From assembly GCA_963920665.1 (NCBI GenBank), contig OY987267.1:22444001-22508000 (forward strand): a DNA stretch of 64,000 nucleotides. The letters run 5' to 3'. Below the pieces are notes generated by a model. It ran no database searches. It saw only the letters and a program-made list of their open reading frames with translations, and was not told where the DNA came from. Every line of letters begins with the position of its first letter. The first letter of the stretch is position 1. This document shows positions 42,430-52,443 of the stretch, one piece after another. The position numbers and the translations under genes are program-made. This DNA is from Straminergon stramineum (taxonomy: Eukaryota > Streptophyta > Bryopsida > Hypnales > Calliergonaceae).

Positions 42430-44510
42430 CAACATGGGATAGAAATTTAAAATACTTACAATATGCATGTATATTCATTGAAGGCGTTCATGGAAGCAAC
42501 AAAAGCAACCCTTTTCCAACACGTAAATTTTTTGCCATGAGATGGTCAATATGTTTTCAACTTCATCATTGGGCTTGACTGGTTGTTGCAAACAAAGCAT
42601 GGCTTCCGAAGAGTTGTGAAAACTGAATAACAAGCTCTAATACGTTGAGCATGAACACTACAGTCTCTTGGCTTTTTCTGCACCCAATTTATAGTTAGAG
42701 CTTTGCACAATCAAGTTTGAAACTATAAATGTATCATAGGTTGTTGAGGTGGTTCACATGTCTTCCATTTGTCTATGTAAATGATATACATATTCACAAT
42801 AGTCATATTGATAAGAAAAAAGAAAACCCGGTGCCATCATTTATAGGACCGGGTTTGACATGTGTAGCCCACAACTGGTTTGCTACATCTACACTATACA
42901 TATGTATATTGTACTCTAGATGCACTAGTAAAGTATGAATGTAATTTCAAATAGAACCATTCTGCCTTAGAACCAAAGCCACCAAAAGTTGACATGGATA
43001 TTGAAGAAGCATTGCATGCATTGAAATTATAAGGACCATTTTTTTTGTCTTTCTACACAATGGCACTAATTTGCCATAACTCATATAAGCACCAATTCAA
43101 AGTCCCTTGAGGATTTTTTATTGATTCCTATTGTATTTTTCAATGCTTTGGAAAGACCTACGTGATTGCATAGTATGGTCCCTATTGCATATGTGCCTTT
43201 CACCAATAAATCTTTGAAAAGGGCTATGCTTAAAAAAAATTCCACAGCAATAATGTGCCCTTTTCCTTCATTTGCTCTCAACAAATGTAACACTACTTTG
43301 TGCGCCAAACTAACTTCTCCATGACTTTCTTCCTATGTCATATGGACCTCATCATAGACCATAGGGTCTTTCCTACAATAAACCTCAAAATTGGAGACAT
43401 ACTTGAAATTTGAATTTGCAATGCAACACACTTTCAAACCCCACTTCTGGGGCATGTATTGCCTAGCTCATCAATATGTGCATGTATAGCATATCATCAT
43501 TTCATCTATGGTTACAAATTTGCCCACATTCCATGGTTTCATGCAATTTTTACAAATGACATTGATAAGCCAAGAGACTTGACCCATGTTATCATGCCTT
43601 GGCATGATCTTGTTCTTCTCATAAGTTGATGGATCTATAACATGCAAGCATCTAGTAAGAAGTTGAAAACAATTGCAAGACAAGAGACTTGAAATAGTAG
43701 GACAATGAAAAATAGAGACCTTTTTACGCCAATAAGTTTTTACATTTGATTGTCACTTCATGCCCATGTACTAAATGATAGCTATAAAAGTCTTCAACTC
43801 CTCCAAAGAAAAATTTCCATTGTGGCCCTCTATAAGTCTTGCCATTTGTGTTCACCATTGTAGCATATTGGTTTGTCTCTACCACAATGGCTTGTAAAGT
43901 GGAGACGGGCCGAAAAGGATCAAATAAGTTTGCAAAGGTTGGGAAGTACTACCAATTTTTTTTACCCCAAAGATCCTATAAACTCTTTGGGTTTAGGGTC
44001 ATATGTCATGAATTTTTAGGACCAAGTGGAGTCCTGGTAGACATACTTGTTGCTATTCACATCTTCAATATCACCACCATCATCACTAGAATTTGATCAA
44101 CCATATTCCAATTCCAATGCACTCCCACTATCGTATTTAATGATGGCGACATGACCCATCCATGAACAATGATGAGTTGGTTGAGTCCAGTTTCCTTCAC
44201 CATAGACAAATTCCTCACCCTCATAATTTTCAAGGCCTTGAAGCATGCTTTGTGCCATTCCCTCTCTATGTGCCAAACTCTCACCTTCCTCTTCCAAATT
44301 GTCAAAACATCCCCAATCCCAAGCATCTCCATACAATTTTTTGTTTCCCTTCCATGTGCTGGACTACATAGAGTTTGGCAGAGAAGAAGAAGTAGAGTAA
44401 GGTGGCTCACCATAGGTATTGGGCATTCCTTGGTTGTTGCTAATGTTCCCAGATATTGTCCTTTGCATCCTCTTGTTCTTGATGTTGTCCTCCTCGGCCA
44501 TTGCATGTCA
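42430..44510 (-). pseudogene. piggyBac-type (PGBD4-like, DDE_Tnp_1_7) transposase pseudogene
   Basis: Minus-strand translation shows piggyBac family motifs in the right order but across several frames. They are an acidic N-terminus (about 44340-44100, with DAWDWGCFDNLEEE), YDPKPKEF (44000), VVETNQYAT (43870), TYWRKKVSIFHCPTISSLL (43730), RCLHVIDPSTYEKNK (43650), WNVGKFVTIDEMM (43510), RQYMPQKWGLKV (43440), NFEVYCRKDP (43390), LFKDLLVKGTYAIGT (43190), VHLEY..YSVDVANQL (42900) and a Cys-containing tail CFVCNN (42600). Between 43683 and 43081 one frame continues with in-frame stops TGA TGA and TAG; elsewhere frameshifts are needed. The first catalytic Asp (TIDE) and the VDV Asp survive, but the expected D-N of the middle motif reads VE and a residue is missing. 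The element is dead. No TTAA-flanked ends were identified. Confidence 0.9.
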
Positions 44511-44688
44511 CCGACTGTAGTTCTTGATTGTTGTAGGTTGCCAAAACCTCTTAGTTGGTTAGTCTAATTCCCCTCTGATGTTGTTGCTTACTCTTGTCTC
44601 CTCATTGTTGGTTGGTTGCTCTCTCATCATTAATTGTTTTACTCTCCCCCTACTACTAATTTGTGCTCGAGATCCCCATGTTCTTTCA

Positions 44689-44857
44689 CTAGAAGAAAAT
44701 TGTGAAGATTTCAACACAAACAACTTGATGTTTTTGTTTATTGTAACTCAGAAATATCAAGTTCAATGCAAAATCTCCATTGAACTTGATGTTTCTACGT
44801 TAGAGTAAACAAAAACATCAAGTTGTTTGTGTTGAAATCCTCACAGTTTTCTTCTAG
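44689..44857. repeat. Near-perfect 52-bp-arm inverted repeat with nested inner stem (miRNA-precursor-like foldback)
   Basis: Arms 44689-44740 and 44806-44857 are complementary at 50 of 52 positions. The 65-nt interval holds a second perfect 13-bp stem (44756-44768 with 44778-44790, ATCAAGTTCAATG and its complement) around a 9-nt loop, with partial pairing in between. The whole 169 bp can fold into one long hairpin. It lies about 180 bp beyond the N-terminal end of the piggyBac relic and may belong to it or be independent. Confidence 0.85.
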
Positions 44858-44882
44858 TATTTGTTTGTATTGATTGGCATTA

Positions 44883-44916
44883 TGGAGGAGCTCTTCTAGC
44901 CACTAGAGCTCCTCCA
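44883..44916. repeat. Short perfect hairpin, 12-bp stem
   Basis: TGGAGGAGCTCT (44883-44894) and AGAGCTCCTCCA (44905-44916) are exact complements with a 10-nt loop. It lies 26 bp after the long foldback. No T-tract follows. Confidence 0.6.
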
Positions 44917-45959
44917 ATGATCTACTCTCTTGATTTGAATACAAACCTTCTTCAATGTCGTCCTCTACTAGCTTTTCACAAATAAAATGCCTTCCTTCAA
45001 TTTTGTTCTTTTGGCTTTCGATGAAAGCTTGATCAAATTCAACAATGTATACAACCTCTTCAACTTGGAAATTGTAGGTGTAGGGTGTGAAATTGGAAGA
45101 ACATAGAGAGGCATCGGGTACTCTCTAATTGCTTCATGTAGGAGTGTTGGGCTTTCCAATGGTGAGGGAGAAGTATTGGACAACCTTTGAGCTTGATCTT
45201 GGAACAAGCGATAGTTGTGACATATGGGCATTCCATTCCAAGCAAATTGCAATAGAGAAAATGTGGAACCACATTTTTAAAAAAAATTAGCAAAGTTGGT
45301 TGTAGAGAGAAGTTTGAGAGAGATTGGGTATTACCTCATGTTTGGAGCTTCTTTTTCCCCTTTGTAGCATTGCTCCTCTTCTTTGATGACAAATCTGAAG
45401 CACCCAAAGCTCATTGATTCTAACAAGAACTTCCTCTTCAAATGTATACAAGTGTCAATAGATATTTTTCTTATTTGTTTTCAAGTAGGTGAGCAATTTT
45501 GGAAATAGGAAGCTTAGAGTGTCTAGTTGCAATTACTTCTTCCATGATGTGTTAAGTGGTGAGGCATTGATGACTACATAAAGAAATTTTCCTAAAATTT
45601 AGTTGAATGGACAAGTATTGGTGCCAAAGTGAGAAGTCATGAAGTGAGGGTACAAAAAATAGAGCACAAGAATGCTAATTTTGTAGAATTGGTTTCTATT
45701 ACTTATTATTTTATTAGGCATTGCAAATTGAAGAGTTGCCTTTATGGTGGCCTAAAATTTTAAAATTTTTGCCAATTTTAGAGTTCAAGTGAACATTATG
45801 ACTTTTGTTGGAAAATGGCATTTTGCGAATGTACTGAAATTTCCAATGATAAAGATCAAGTGTGCAATTTGCAGAAGTCATGGTTTCTTTTTCTGTATGT
45901 GAGAAATACAATTCTTTTCCAACTTAGAGGTGATCAATTCCTTTGAGGAATTTTGATGT

Positions 45960-46040
45960 TGCACTACTGTGGTGCAATGGCTAGTAGGCAATGTGGCCTA
46001 CAAGTTTGCGGGTTGCTCAACCCTCCCCATTCCCTTTGTT
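45960..46040 (+). mobile_element. Possible tRNA-like SINE head
   Basis: TGGCTAGTAGG fits the A-box consensus and GGGTTGCTCAACC, 33 bp on, a degenerate B box. No full tRNA cloverleaf can be drawn. It is followed by a CT-rich stretch, not a poly(A). Confidence 0.35.
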
Positions 46041-46229
46041 TCCTCCACTTATCCCCTTGTTCCCCCAACTCCTATCACATTGCTTCTACAACCTCCATCA
46101 TCCACCGAGTAAGCTCCTCCCCAACTTGTTACTCTTGCCTTTTTCTCTCAATTGACCCCAAACTTGCCCTATCGAAAGTCAATGCCAACAACCTTGCCCA
46201 CATTGCCCCCTTTTCCTCATTTTCATGAA

Positions 46230-46510
46230 AAAAGTCCATAACTTTTGAATCAAAGGTCCATTTCACATAAAAAATTGTATGCCCTTGAAGCTCTGAAAAA
46301 ATTGCACGGGTAGTACAAGTTTCAAAACAATTTGGTATAAATTGAGACTAAACATGACTACCCAAAATCAATTTTCTCTTGTGTAAAGACAATGGGATTT
46401 TAGAGGTTAACCCCTAAAAGACCATTGTCCCCTCAAGAGACAATTTGGAGTTTGAGTAGGTTCCTATGAGCCGAATTTCTACATGACTTTTTAAAAAAAA
46501 ATTTGAAGAC
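46230..46510. repeat. Partial copy of repeat A, 3' part
   Basis: GGTTAACCCCTAAAAGACCA, TTGTCCCCTC and GAGTAGGTTCCTATGA match 660-735. A related GGTTAA block also occurs at 48350 and 63260. Confidence 0.6.
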
Positions 46511-46892
46511 ATGTAGTTCTACAAGAGCTTCGTGAATATATAACTTTTGTTTAAATTTGATGTTGTGTGAAGAATTTATGAGGTGTTTTAGGCAAATTTC
46601 AACTTGAGGGGCAAGCTGGACAACCAATATTTTGTTGATTGAGGCCAAGGGTAGTTGCATAAGCTGCGTTGGTCAATAGAACAAATGCTCGGGTGGGCAA
46701 TGGGTGAAGGTATGGGAACACCCCCCTCACATGTCAAAACTCCTAGAATTTGTACAATTGTAGTCAATGGCATGTGTAAAGGGATGCCAAACATTCATAA
46801 TTTAAAATTAAACTACAAAAATTGAACTTTTAATGCATTGAAACATATCTTACATTGTTTCAAAAGTATTTTCAATATGTTGTTGATTTCAT

Positions 46893-47454
46893 GATAGAGA
46901 ATCTCTTTATATACATTAGGGGGTAGAAAGTAGAACAACCCATGTGAGATATGTAAATTAGATTTGTCGTAGGAGCTCAACCACTCATTGTTAAATCAAA
47001 AGTAGGAATTGTGTTTCAAGTAGAATTCCAGACCTCATTTAGGCATAGTGGAATGATTTTTTCCAAAAAACTTTGAACTAAGCACGTTTGAGATTTTGAG
47101 TCTTCAATCAAAAGTTATGGACAAAATTTAAAGAGGATGTTTAAAAATGTCAAAAAAAATATCCCCTTCAATCCCTTTTTGAAATTTGTCCGTAACTTTT
47201 GATTGGAGACTTGAAATCTCAGATGGATTTTTGGACACGAAATTTATTTTGATTTTACGAATTATTAGTTTGAAGGTTTTTGTAAAAAGTTATTCTACTA
47301 TGCCTAAATGAGGTCTAAAATTCTACTTGAAATACAATTCCTACTTTTGACTTAACAATGAGCGGTTGAGCTCTTACTAATTCTAAGTTACATATCCCAC
47401 ATGGTTTGTTCTACCTACTACTACCCCATGTGTATATAAGGAGCTTCTCCCATC
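46893..47454. repeat. Large foldback: inverted repeat with about 240-270 bp arms
   Basis: The left arm 46893-47129 is complementary to the right arm about 47182-47454, with indels. Shared blocks include TAGAACAA(C/A)CCATGTG, GAGCTCAACC, CTCATTGTTAA, TCAAAAGTAGGAATTGT, TTTCAAGTAGAATT, GACCTCATTTAGGCATAGT and CAATCAAAAGTTA(T/C)GGACAAA. The spacer is about 50 bp. There is no coding potential. A foldback transposon, a MITE relic or a head-to-head duplication are all possible. Confidence 0.85.
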
Positions 47455-47889
47455 TGTTAAAATTTTGAAATAATTTTAGAACCCCTTTGAAGTAGCACAA
47501 GAAAATGTTGTTGAATTGATTAAAAGTGGATTCTATAGTCTTAGTGAATTGAAAGTTGAATTCTTTATAGTTGAATTTCAAGCAATGAAACTATTGGACA
47601 TTGCATACCCCCACTTGACGCCCCTTCTTGGTGTGGTTGCGGTAGGGATGTTCAAAGCCTCCACCATGATAGCAAGTTGGATGAAGGAGGTCAACCTCAA
47701 AGTCCTCAATGCATGGAGAGGAATAGAGCAGGAACAAACTAGCAATGCATGTGCACCTTTGAATTTTTCAAAGGGTGCCAAAATCCTTTGCCTATATATT
47801 ATCAATATAGTCCTTCTAAATTCTATAGGAAGTAGAGGATTTGTTTTTTTTCCAATTTTTTTGTGTAAGTTGTAAAGCATTGGTATGTC

Positions 47890-48050
47890 TTGCAATCCAC
47901 CATTTGGATTTCAAAATTTCAAAATTATGTGGTGGCAAATGTGCTCAAAAAATTATGTTGTGCATTGTGGACTTTTGGATATTGTTGCATTCTAAGATTT
48001 TTTGGATGTGCTCCACATCATTTTTTGGCTTGAAATTTTTGGGGACATGA
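47890..48050 (+). repeat. Dispersed repeat I, plus copy
   Basis: Plus-strand partner of 41690-41870. A 69-codon open frame crosses it; function unknown. Confidence 0.5.
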
Positions 48051-48089
48051 CTAACATCATGCTGAGTATGCTAGATTTTCAAATTCAAA

Positions 48090-48370
48090 ATCCATAGTGC
48101 AAAAATTTGCCACAATCAATGGTCAAAGGCATCTGAAATTTGTGAGAACTATGAAAAACAACAAAATCTTTCCCTTCAAATTCTTATATCTTTCAATCCG
48201 TATGGTCAAATGTCACAAAATTTTTATCACTTCTTCTACAAGTCTACTACAAGATTCTACATTAAGATTTTTTTTTAATTCTTGAAAAATTCAATGAATG
48301 TAGTAGTATGGGCAATTTTGTGTGTTTTTTCATAGAAAAATGGCCTTGGTCCTTTAGGGGTTAAAATGTT
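48090..48370. repeat. Partial copy of repeat A
   Basis: TCTTATATCTTTCAATCCGTATGG, CTACAAGATTCTACATTAAGA and CTTTAGGGGTTAA are family landmarks in the usual order. Confidence 0.55.
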
Positions 48371-50616
48371 TTGTAGCTCCTCTCCTTGAATGGATATCGT
48401 CAAAATAGATTCAATTATGAAATTGTTCAAACATCATTGAACCATGTTGAATGTTGCAAAAGGATTTAAGATTCTCTTCAGATACATTATTGTAGACATT
48501 GTAGGAATAAACTATGAATTTTCAAAGTGCTAAAAATTGGCACACCCAAAATAGACCTTGGATTCTCATATTTAGAAGGCTCACATTTATGCAAGAATCT
48601 AGATAGTATAATTTTGCAAACATGTACTAGTGCAAATCCAACATGGGCTGAAATGGTTTTGCATTAACTCTTCATTAGTTTCAATGCAATTTGTGTAATT
48701 TTAATACAGATTTAGTGCAAAAGTTATTTCACTCCTAGTGGATTTGTACTAATGATGCCACAATTGGGTGCACTTTCCAAAGAAGTTTACAAGGAGATTG
48801 TGAATTAGATATATAGGGGAGAGCCATAGGTGTATTGGACATGTCTTCTTCCAAACTAAATTGAGACTATCAAGTCTTAGAGACCTACAATTCTTTCAAA
48901 GAATGTTGGAAAGATGGGATTATGATTCTTGACCACCCTCACTCTTTTTGTGTAGAACAAGTAATCCCTACAAATTTTTTCATGGGAATAATAAGGGTAC
49001 CAATCTAAGTTGTTTCCATGAAACACCCCTCCTAGATTGCTTTGATAGGGGAAAGAATTGAGAATTCTTTTGATAGTAGTGATCTCCATGTATGAAAGTT
49101 GCAATATATTGCAATGATTGCACTTTTTACTAGTAATTAATTGTTGTAAAAAACACTTCAAAGTTCTTTGAGATTTGTATATATCTTGAAAATATTTGCA
49201 AAAGTCCTTGGATCCTTTAAAATAACATAAGCACGCATGAAACAATCAATTGCAAATGTCATGCACAAAGTACATACACATGTTTGGTAAGCAAAATTTC
49301 AACTTGTAAAAAATGTTGTGCTCGAAGTTATTTTCTACTATGCACATGAATTTTTGATAGAATAACTCTAGCCTTGAACTTGTGTGGCCAAATAAACTTG
49401 GGGATAAAAACATGTGGACTTATACAACAAGTACCATAGATGCATCCTTCTAAAGGTAGACCTGAAGAGATGAGAGAAAAGACATTTGAGCTAATCTAAT
49501 AGAATGCACCTACTACATCATTTTTGCCGAAGTACCTTGGTAAATAGGTCCCGTCCTTCAAGGTTACAGAAGACATAAGACTAAATTTGTTGGTTGGAAT
49601 GTAGGGAAAAACTCTTGAAATTACTAAACACTATATAACGTGGACCATTTAAATGCCCAATTGCCTCAAAAAAAAAAGGGCCAACTTCAAGCCTTCAAAA
49701 AAAAAGGGGGAAAATGTGTTTAGAAATGCCAGACTGTAAACATGGCCCAACACACTGTTGCCACAATGTTTCCAAAACCTCATTTCATTCGTTGTATAAA
49801 GTGAGCACATACAAAAATTACACACTCAAAATCACACACTCAAAATTGGCTTCCTTTGATGCAAGCTCCCCAAAATGAAGGAGCCAGGAAACTCAGAACC
49901 TTCTTGAAAGAAAGGCCACATAACCATTGGTCCAAAAACCAAAAAAACAACACTGCTATGGACTGCACAGGGATTGATTGAAGCTACTAGCAGAGAGCAC
50001 GCACAATTAAGAAAGGGCCGCCAAGAAAGTCATTAAATTTCAAGAGGATTAATATTCGTAATCAATGTCAGCTCAGAAGTCCTTCGACTCCCAAACGATC
50101 AACTTCCTCACATATCTAGATTTCATGTTACAATTTTCAGTAGAGTTCAGTAAAGTCCTTGAATCCTAAACTTCTATCTCTATTCTCTTGGCACAATAAA
50201 TGAAGGGTTGGGTGGCTCGCTCTCCAAGCAAACTTCTTCACCAACTCCCATTCTTCGTCTCCAATGCTTTGATATAATCAGTTTCAACAAGTTTGTTGAA
50301 ACCACAAAGAGGGACAGTTGGTCTAGCCCCTCCCAAAACGGGTGGAACATCAGCACTTGACAATAACGTTCTGATCCGCTACACCACCAAACTGCCAACA
50401 GCGTGGATAAGTGAAAAGTTCCCCCAAGAGGACTCTGAGGAGGTCACATCCCCGATTAGGGGAGCGCACAACAATGACTCCCACAAACGTAAATTGGCAT
50501 TGCACCAGCAATTCAAACGCCAGTCTCCCACAAAATGGAAAGAATCTAAAAGGGGAGCTGGCAGCAAACTAGGTCGCCCTAATCAAATAATGCAATTTTC
50601 AACAAGCCACAAGAGG
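48371..50616. other. Intergenic and 3' flank of the MSL gene
   Basis: A 122-codon minus frame (48877-49245) has no recognised family. From about 49900 composition becomes less AT-rich, probably covering the 3' UTR of the channel gene. No clear AATAAA was identified close to the stop on the minus strand. Confidence 0.4.
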
Positions 50617-52443
50617 TTAGTCCCTGTCTGGGTCCCTTGATGCTCCGCCTTTGGGCCCAGCAGCACTCTCCCGCCTCTCTTTGCTGCTTTTGGGATTCCC
50701 TAGAGCCACAAGGGTGGGAGAGTCATCCAGGAGTGCAATGTCTTCATCCAATGGAAGGGTATGCTTTGGGCCTTCTATGGCAACTCCAGGGATGAGGTTC
50801 GGATCAACAGTTGGCCGACTGGGTGCTGCAGCTTTCTGTGCGCTGTGCACAGTTGGCTGTTGAGTCCACGGATCGCCACTGCTACTGCTTGCGCTTGTAC
50901 TTGCTGGCGACTCCCTCCACGGGTCACTGGAGCGTGCTGCTGCCTCCAGAGCTTCTTCCCCACTGGCATTGTTTCCATCTCTTTCTGAGATTTTCCATGG
51001 GTCATCAATGGTAGTAGTAGCGGTACTCCCGCCAACAGCTACATGAACACCTACGTGCATGTCATTCACATTCTGTGTAATCTCCACTTGGTGCTGTTCA
51101 GTGGTCCTCACAAATGCGGCAGCTTCATCAGTCAGGTCACTGTGAACATCCTCCAGAGCTTCTTCTCCCCTGCTGACATTCTTTGCATCACTTTCCGATG
51201 TCGATGGCTCTTTCCATGGGTCATCGATGGTAGTAGTAGTGGTACTCCCACCAACAGCTACATGAACCCCAACGTGCTTGTCATTCACTTTCTGTGTAAC
51301 ATGCACTTGGTGCTCTTCAGTGGTCGTCAGGGATGCAGCAGCTTCACCAGTTAGGACACTATGAACATCCTCCAGAGCTTCTTCTACCCCACTGGCATTG
51401 TTTTGATCTCTTTCTGAAGTCGATGACTGTTTCCAAGGGTCATCAATGCTAGTAGCAGAATTCCCAACAGCTACGTGAACCCCTACGTGCTTGTCATTCA
51501 CTTTTTGTGTAATCTGCACTTGGTGTTCTTCAGTGGTTGTCGTCTCCGCTGAGGCAGCGTGATCAGTCAGGTCACCGTGAATACTGTGATCATCTCTTTC
51601 TGAAGAGTCTGGCTCTTTCCGTGAGTCATCAATGATACTAGTATTACTAACAATATCTACATGAGTTCCTACGTTCTTGGCATGTGTAATCTGCACTTGG
51701 TGCTCTTCAGTGGTGGCCGTAGCAGTATTCACATCTTGATTAGTCAGGTCACTGTGAACGTTGATCTTTATAATGGGGAGTGAAGTCTCACTCTCTGGTG
51801 ATGCGTCGACATCGGCCAGACCCACGTTGTTGGAGTACAGATGTGCCACCTTCTCCTCGGGCATCTCCACAACGAGTTCAGAAGCTGGAACATGAGTTGC
51901 AGCAACAGGGTGCCCATTCTCATGCAATGTGCCCGTATCAGTATGGAACTTGACCATCGTCTCCTCCGTCCCTGCGTAAGTTCTGTCCATTAAATTCTCA
52001 CGCACATCAGTCTCCAGAGGAAGGCTATCACCAGAGCTTGTGGGGTCTTCGTTTCGTTGCACTGGAACAGGTGTCTGTAATGTCCCATCAGATACAACTT
52101 CCTTCGGTTTCGGAGGTTTGAGATCACTTAGCTCCTTGGCTGATTCTTCATTTTCATTGTCCTTGGTTGACGCTGCTGCCTTATCGTCCTTGGCAAGCTG
52201 TTCACTGAGCCGTAATATAGTGTCTTGAATATCATCTTTGTCGTCTTCCTCCTCATCAGAAGATGCCACTTGGGAATCCAACAGCAGCAAAGGTCGCCGG
52301 GAGTGATTCGCATTTCGCATGTCACGAAATGGAGAGCTTCGTGACTCAGTTTCGTCCATAACTCGTTGCACGGAACGAATTGGCGTTGCAAGACGAGCAC
52401 CATGGTGGCTGATCACCTTAAGCAAGTCCAAGAGGATGATCTC
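50617..52443 (-). CDS. MSL2/3: MSL2/3-like exon 13 (end of channel domain, long repeat-bearing tail, stop TAA)
   Basis: 608 codons plus TAA at 50619-50617. It starts [20 protein letters not shown] with PIRSVQR, closing the MscS fold. Then come RRPLLLLDS, an acidic patch DEEEDDKDD (about residues 512-520), a disordered Ser/Thr/Glu-rich region, four imperfect repeats (DNA 51759-50935) and the family-conserved [16 protein letters not shown] near the end. No introns interrupt the tail. Its open frame over 1.8 kb in AT-rich DNA, good GC content and the conserved terminal motif argue that the tail is translated. Confidence 0.95.
   Translation of the reverse strand, partial: EIILLDLLKVISHHGARLATPIRSVQRVMDETESRSSPFRDMRNANHSRRPLLLLDSQVASSDEEEDDKDDIQDTILRLSEQLAKDDKAAASTKDNENEESAKELSDLKPPKPKEVVSDGTLQTPVPVQRNEDPTSSGDSLPLETDVRENLMDRTYAGTEETMVKFHTDTGTLHENGHPVAATHVPASELVVEMPEEKVAHLYSNNVGLADVDASPESETSLPIIKINVHSDLTNQDVNTATATTEEHQVQITHAKNVGTHVDIVSNTSIIDDSRKEPDSSERDDHSIHGDLTDHAASAETTTTEEHQVQITQKVNDKHVGVHVAVGNSATSIDDPWKQSSTSERDQNNASGVEEALEDVHSVLTGEAAASLTTTEEHQVHVTQKVNDKHVGVHVAVGGSTTTTTIDDPWKEPSTSESDAKNVSRGEEALEDVHSDLTDEAAAFVRTTEQHQVEITQNVNDMHVGVHVAVGGSTATTTIDDPWKISERDGNNASGEEALEAAARSSDPWRESPASTSASSSSGDPWTQQPTVHSAQKAAAPSRPTVDPNLIPGVAIEGPKHTLPLDEDIALLDDSPTLVALGNPKSSKERRESAAGPKGGASRDPDRD

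Noticed and set aside
45953..46228. 91-codon plus-strand frame MMLHYCGAMASRQCG...
   Set aside because: It begins in a SINE-like head and continues through CT-rich DNA; no family recognised.
47516..47895. Opposed overlapping frames of 119 (plus) and 105 (minus) codons
   Set aside because: Mutual shadows with no recognisable domain; left as unexplained non-coding DNA.
50651..52228. Plus-strand and alternative minus frames inside MSL exon 13
   Set aside because: They overlap the long, family-matching minus frame and only mirror its repeats.
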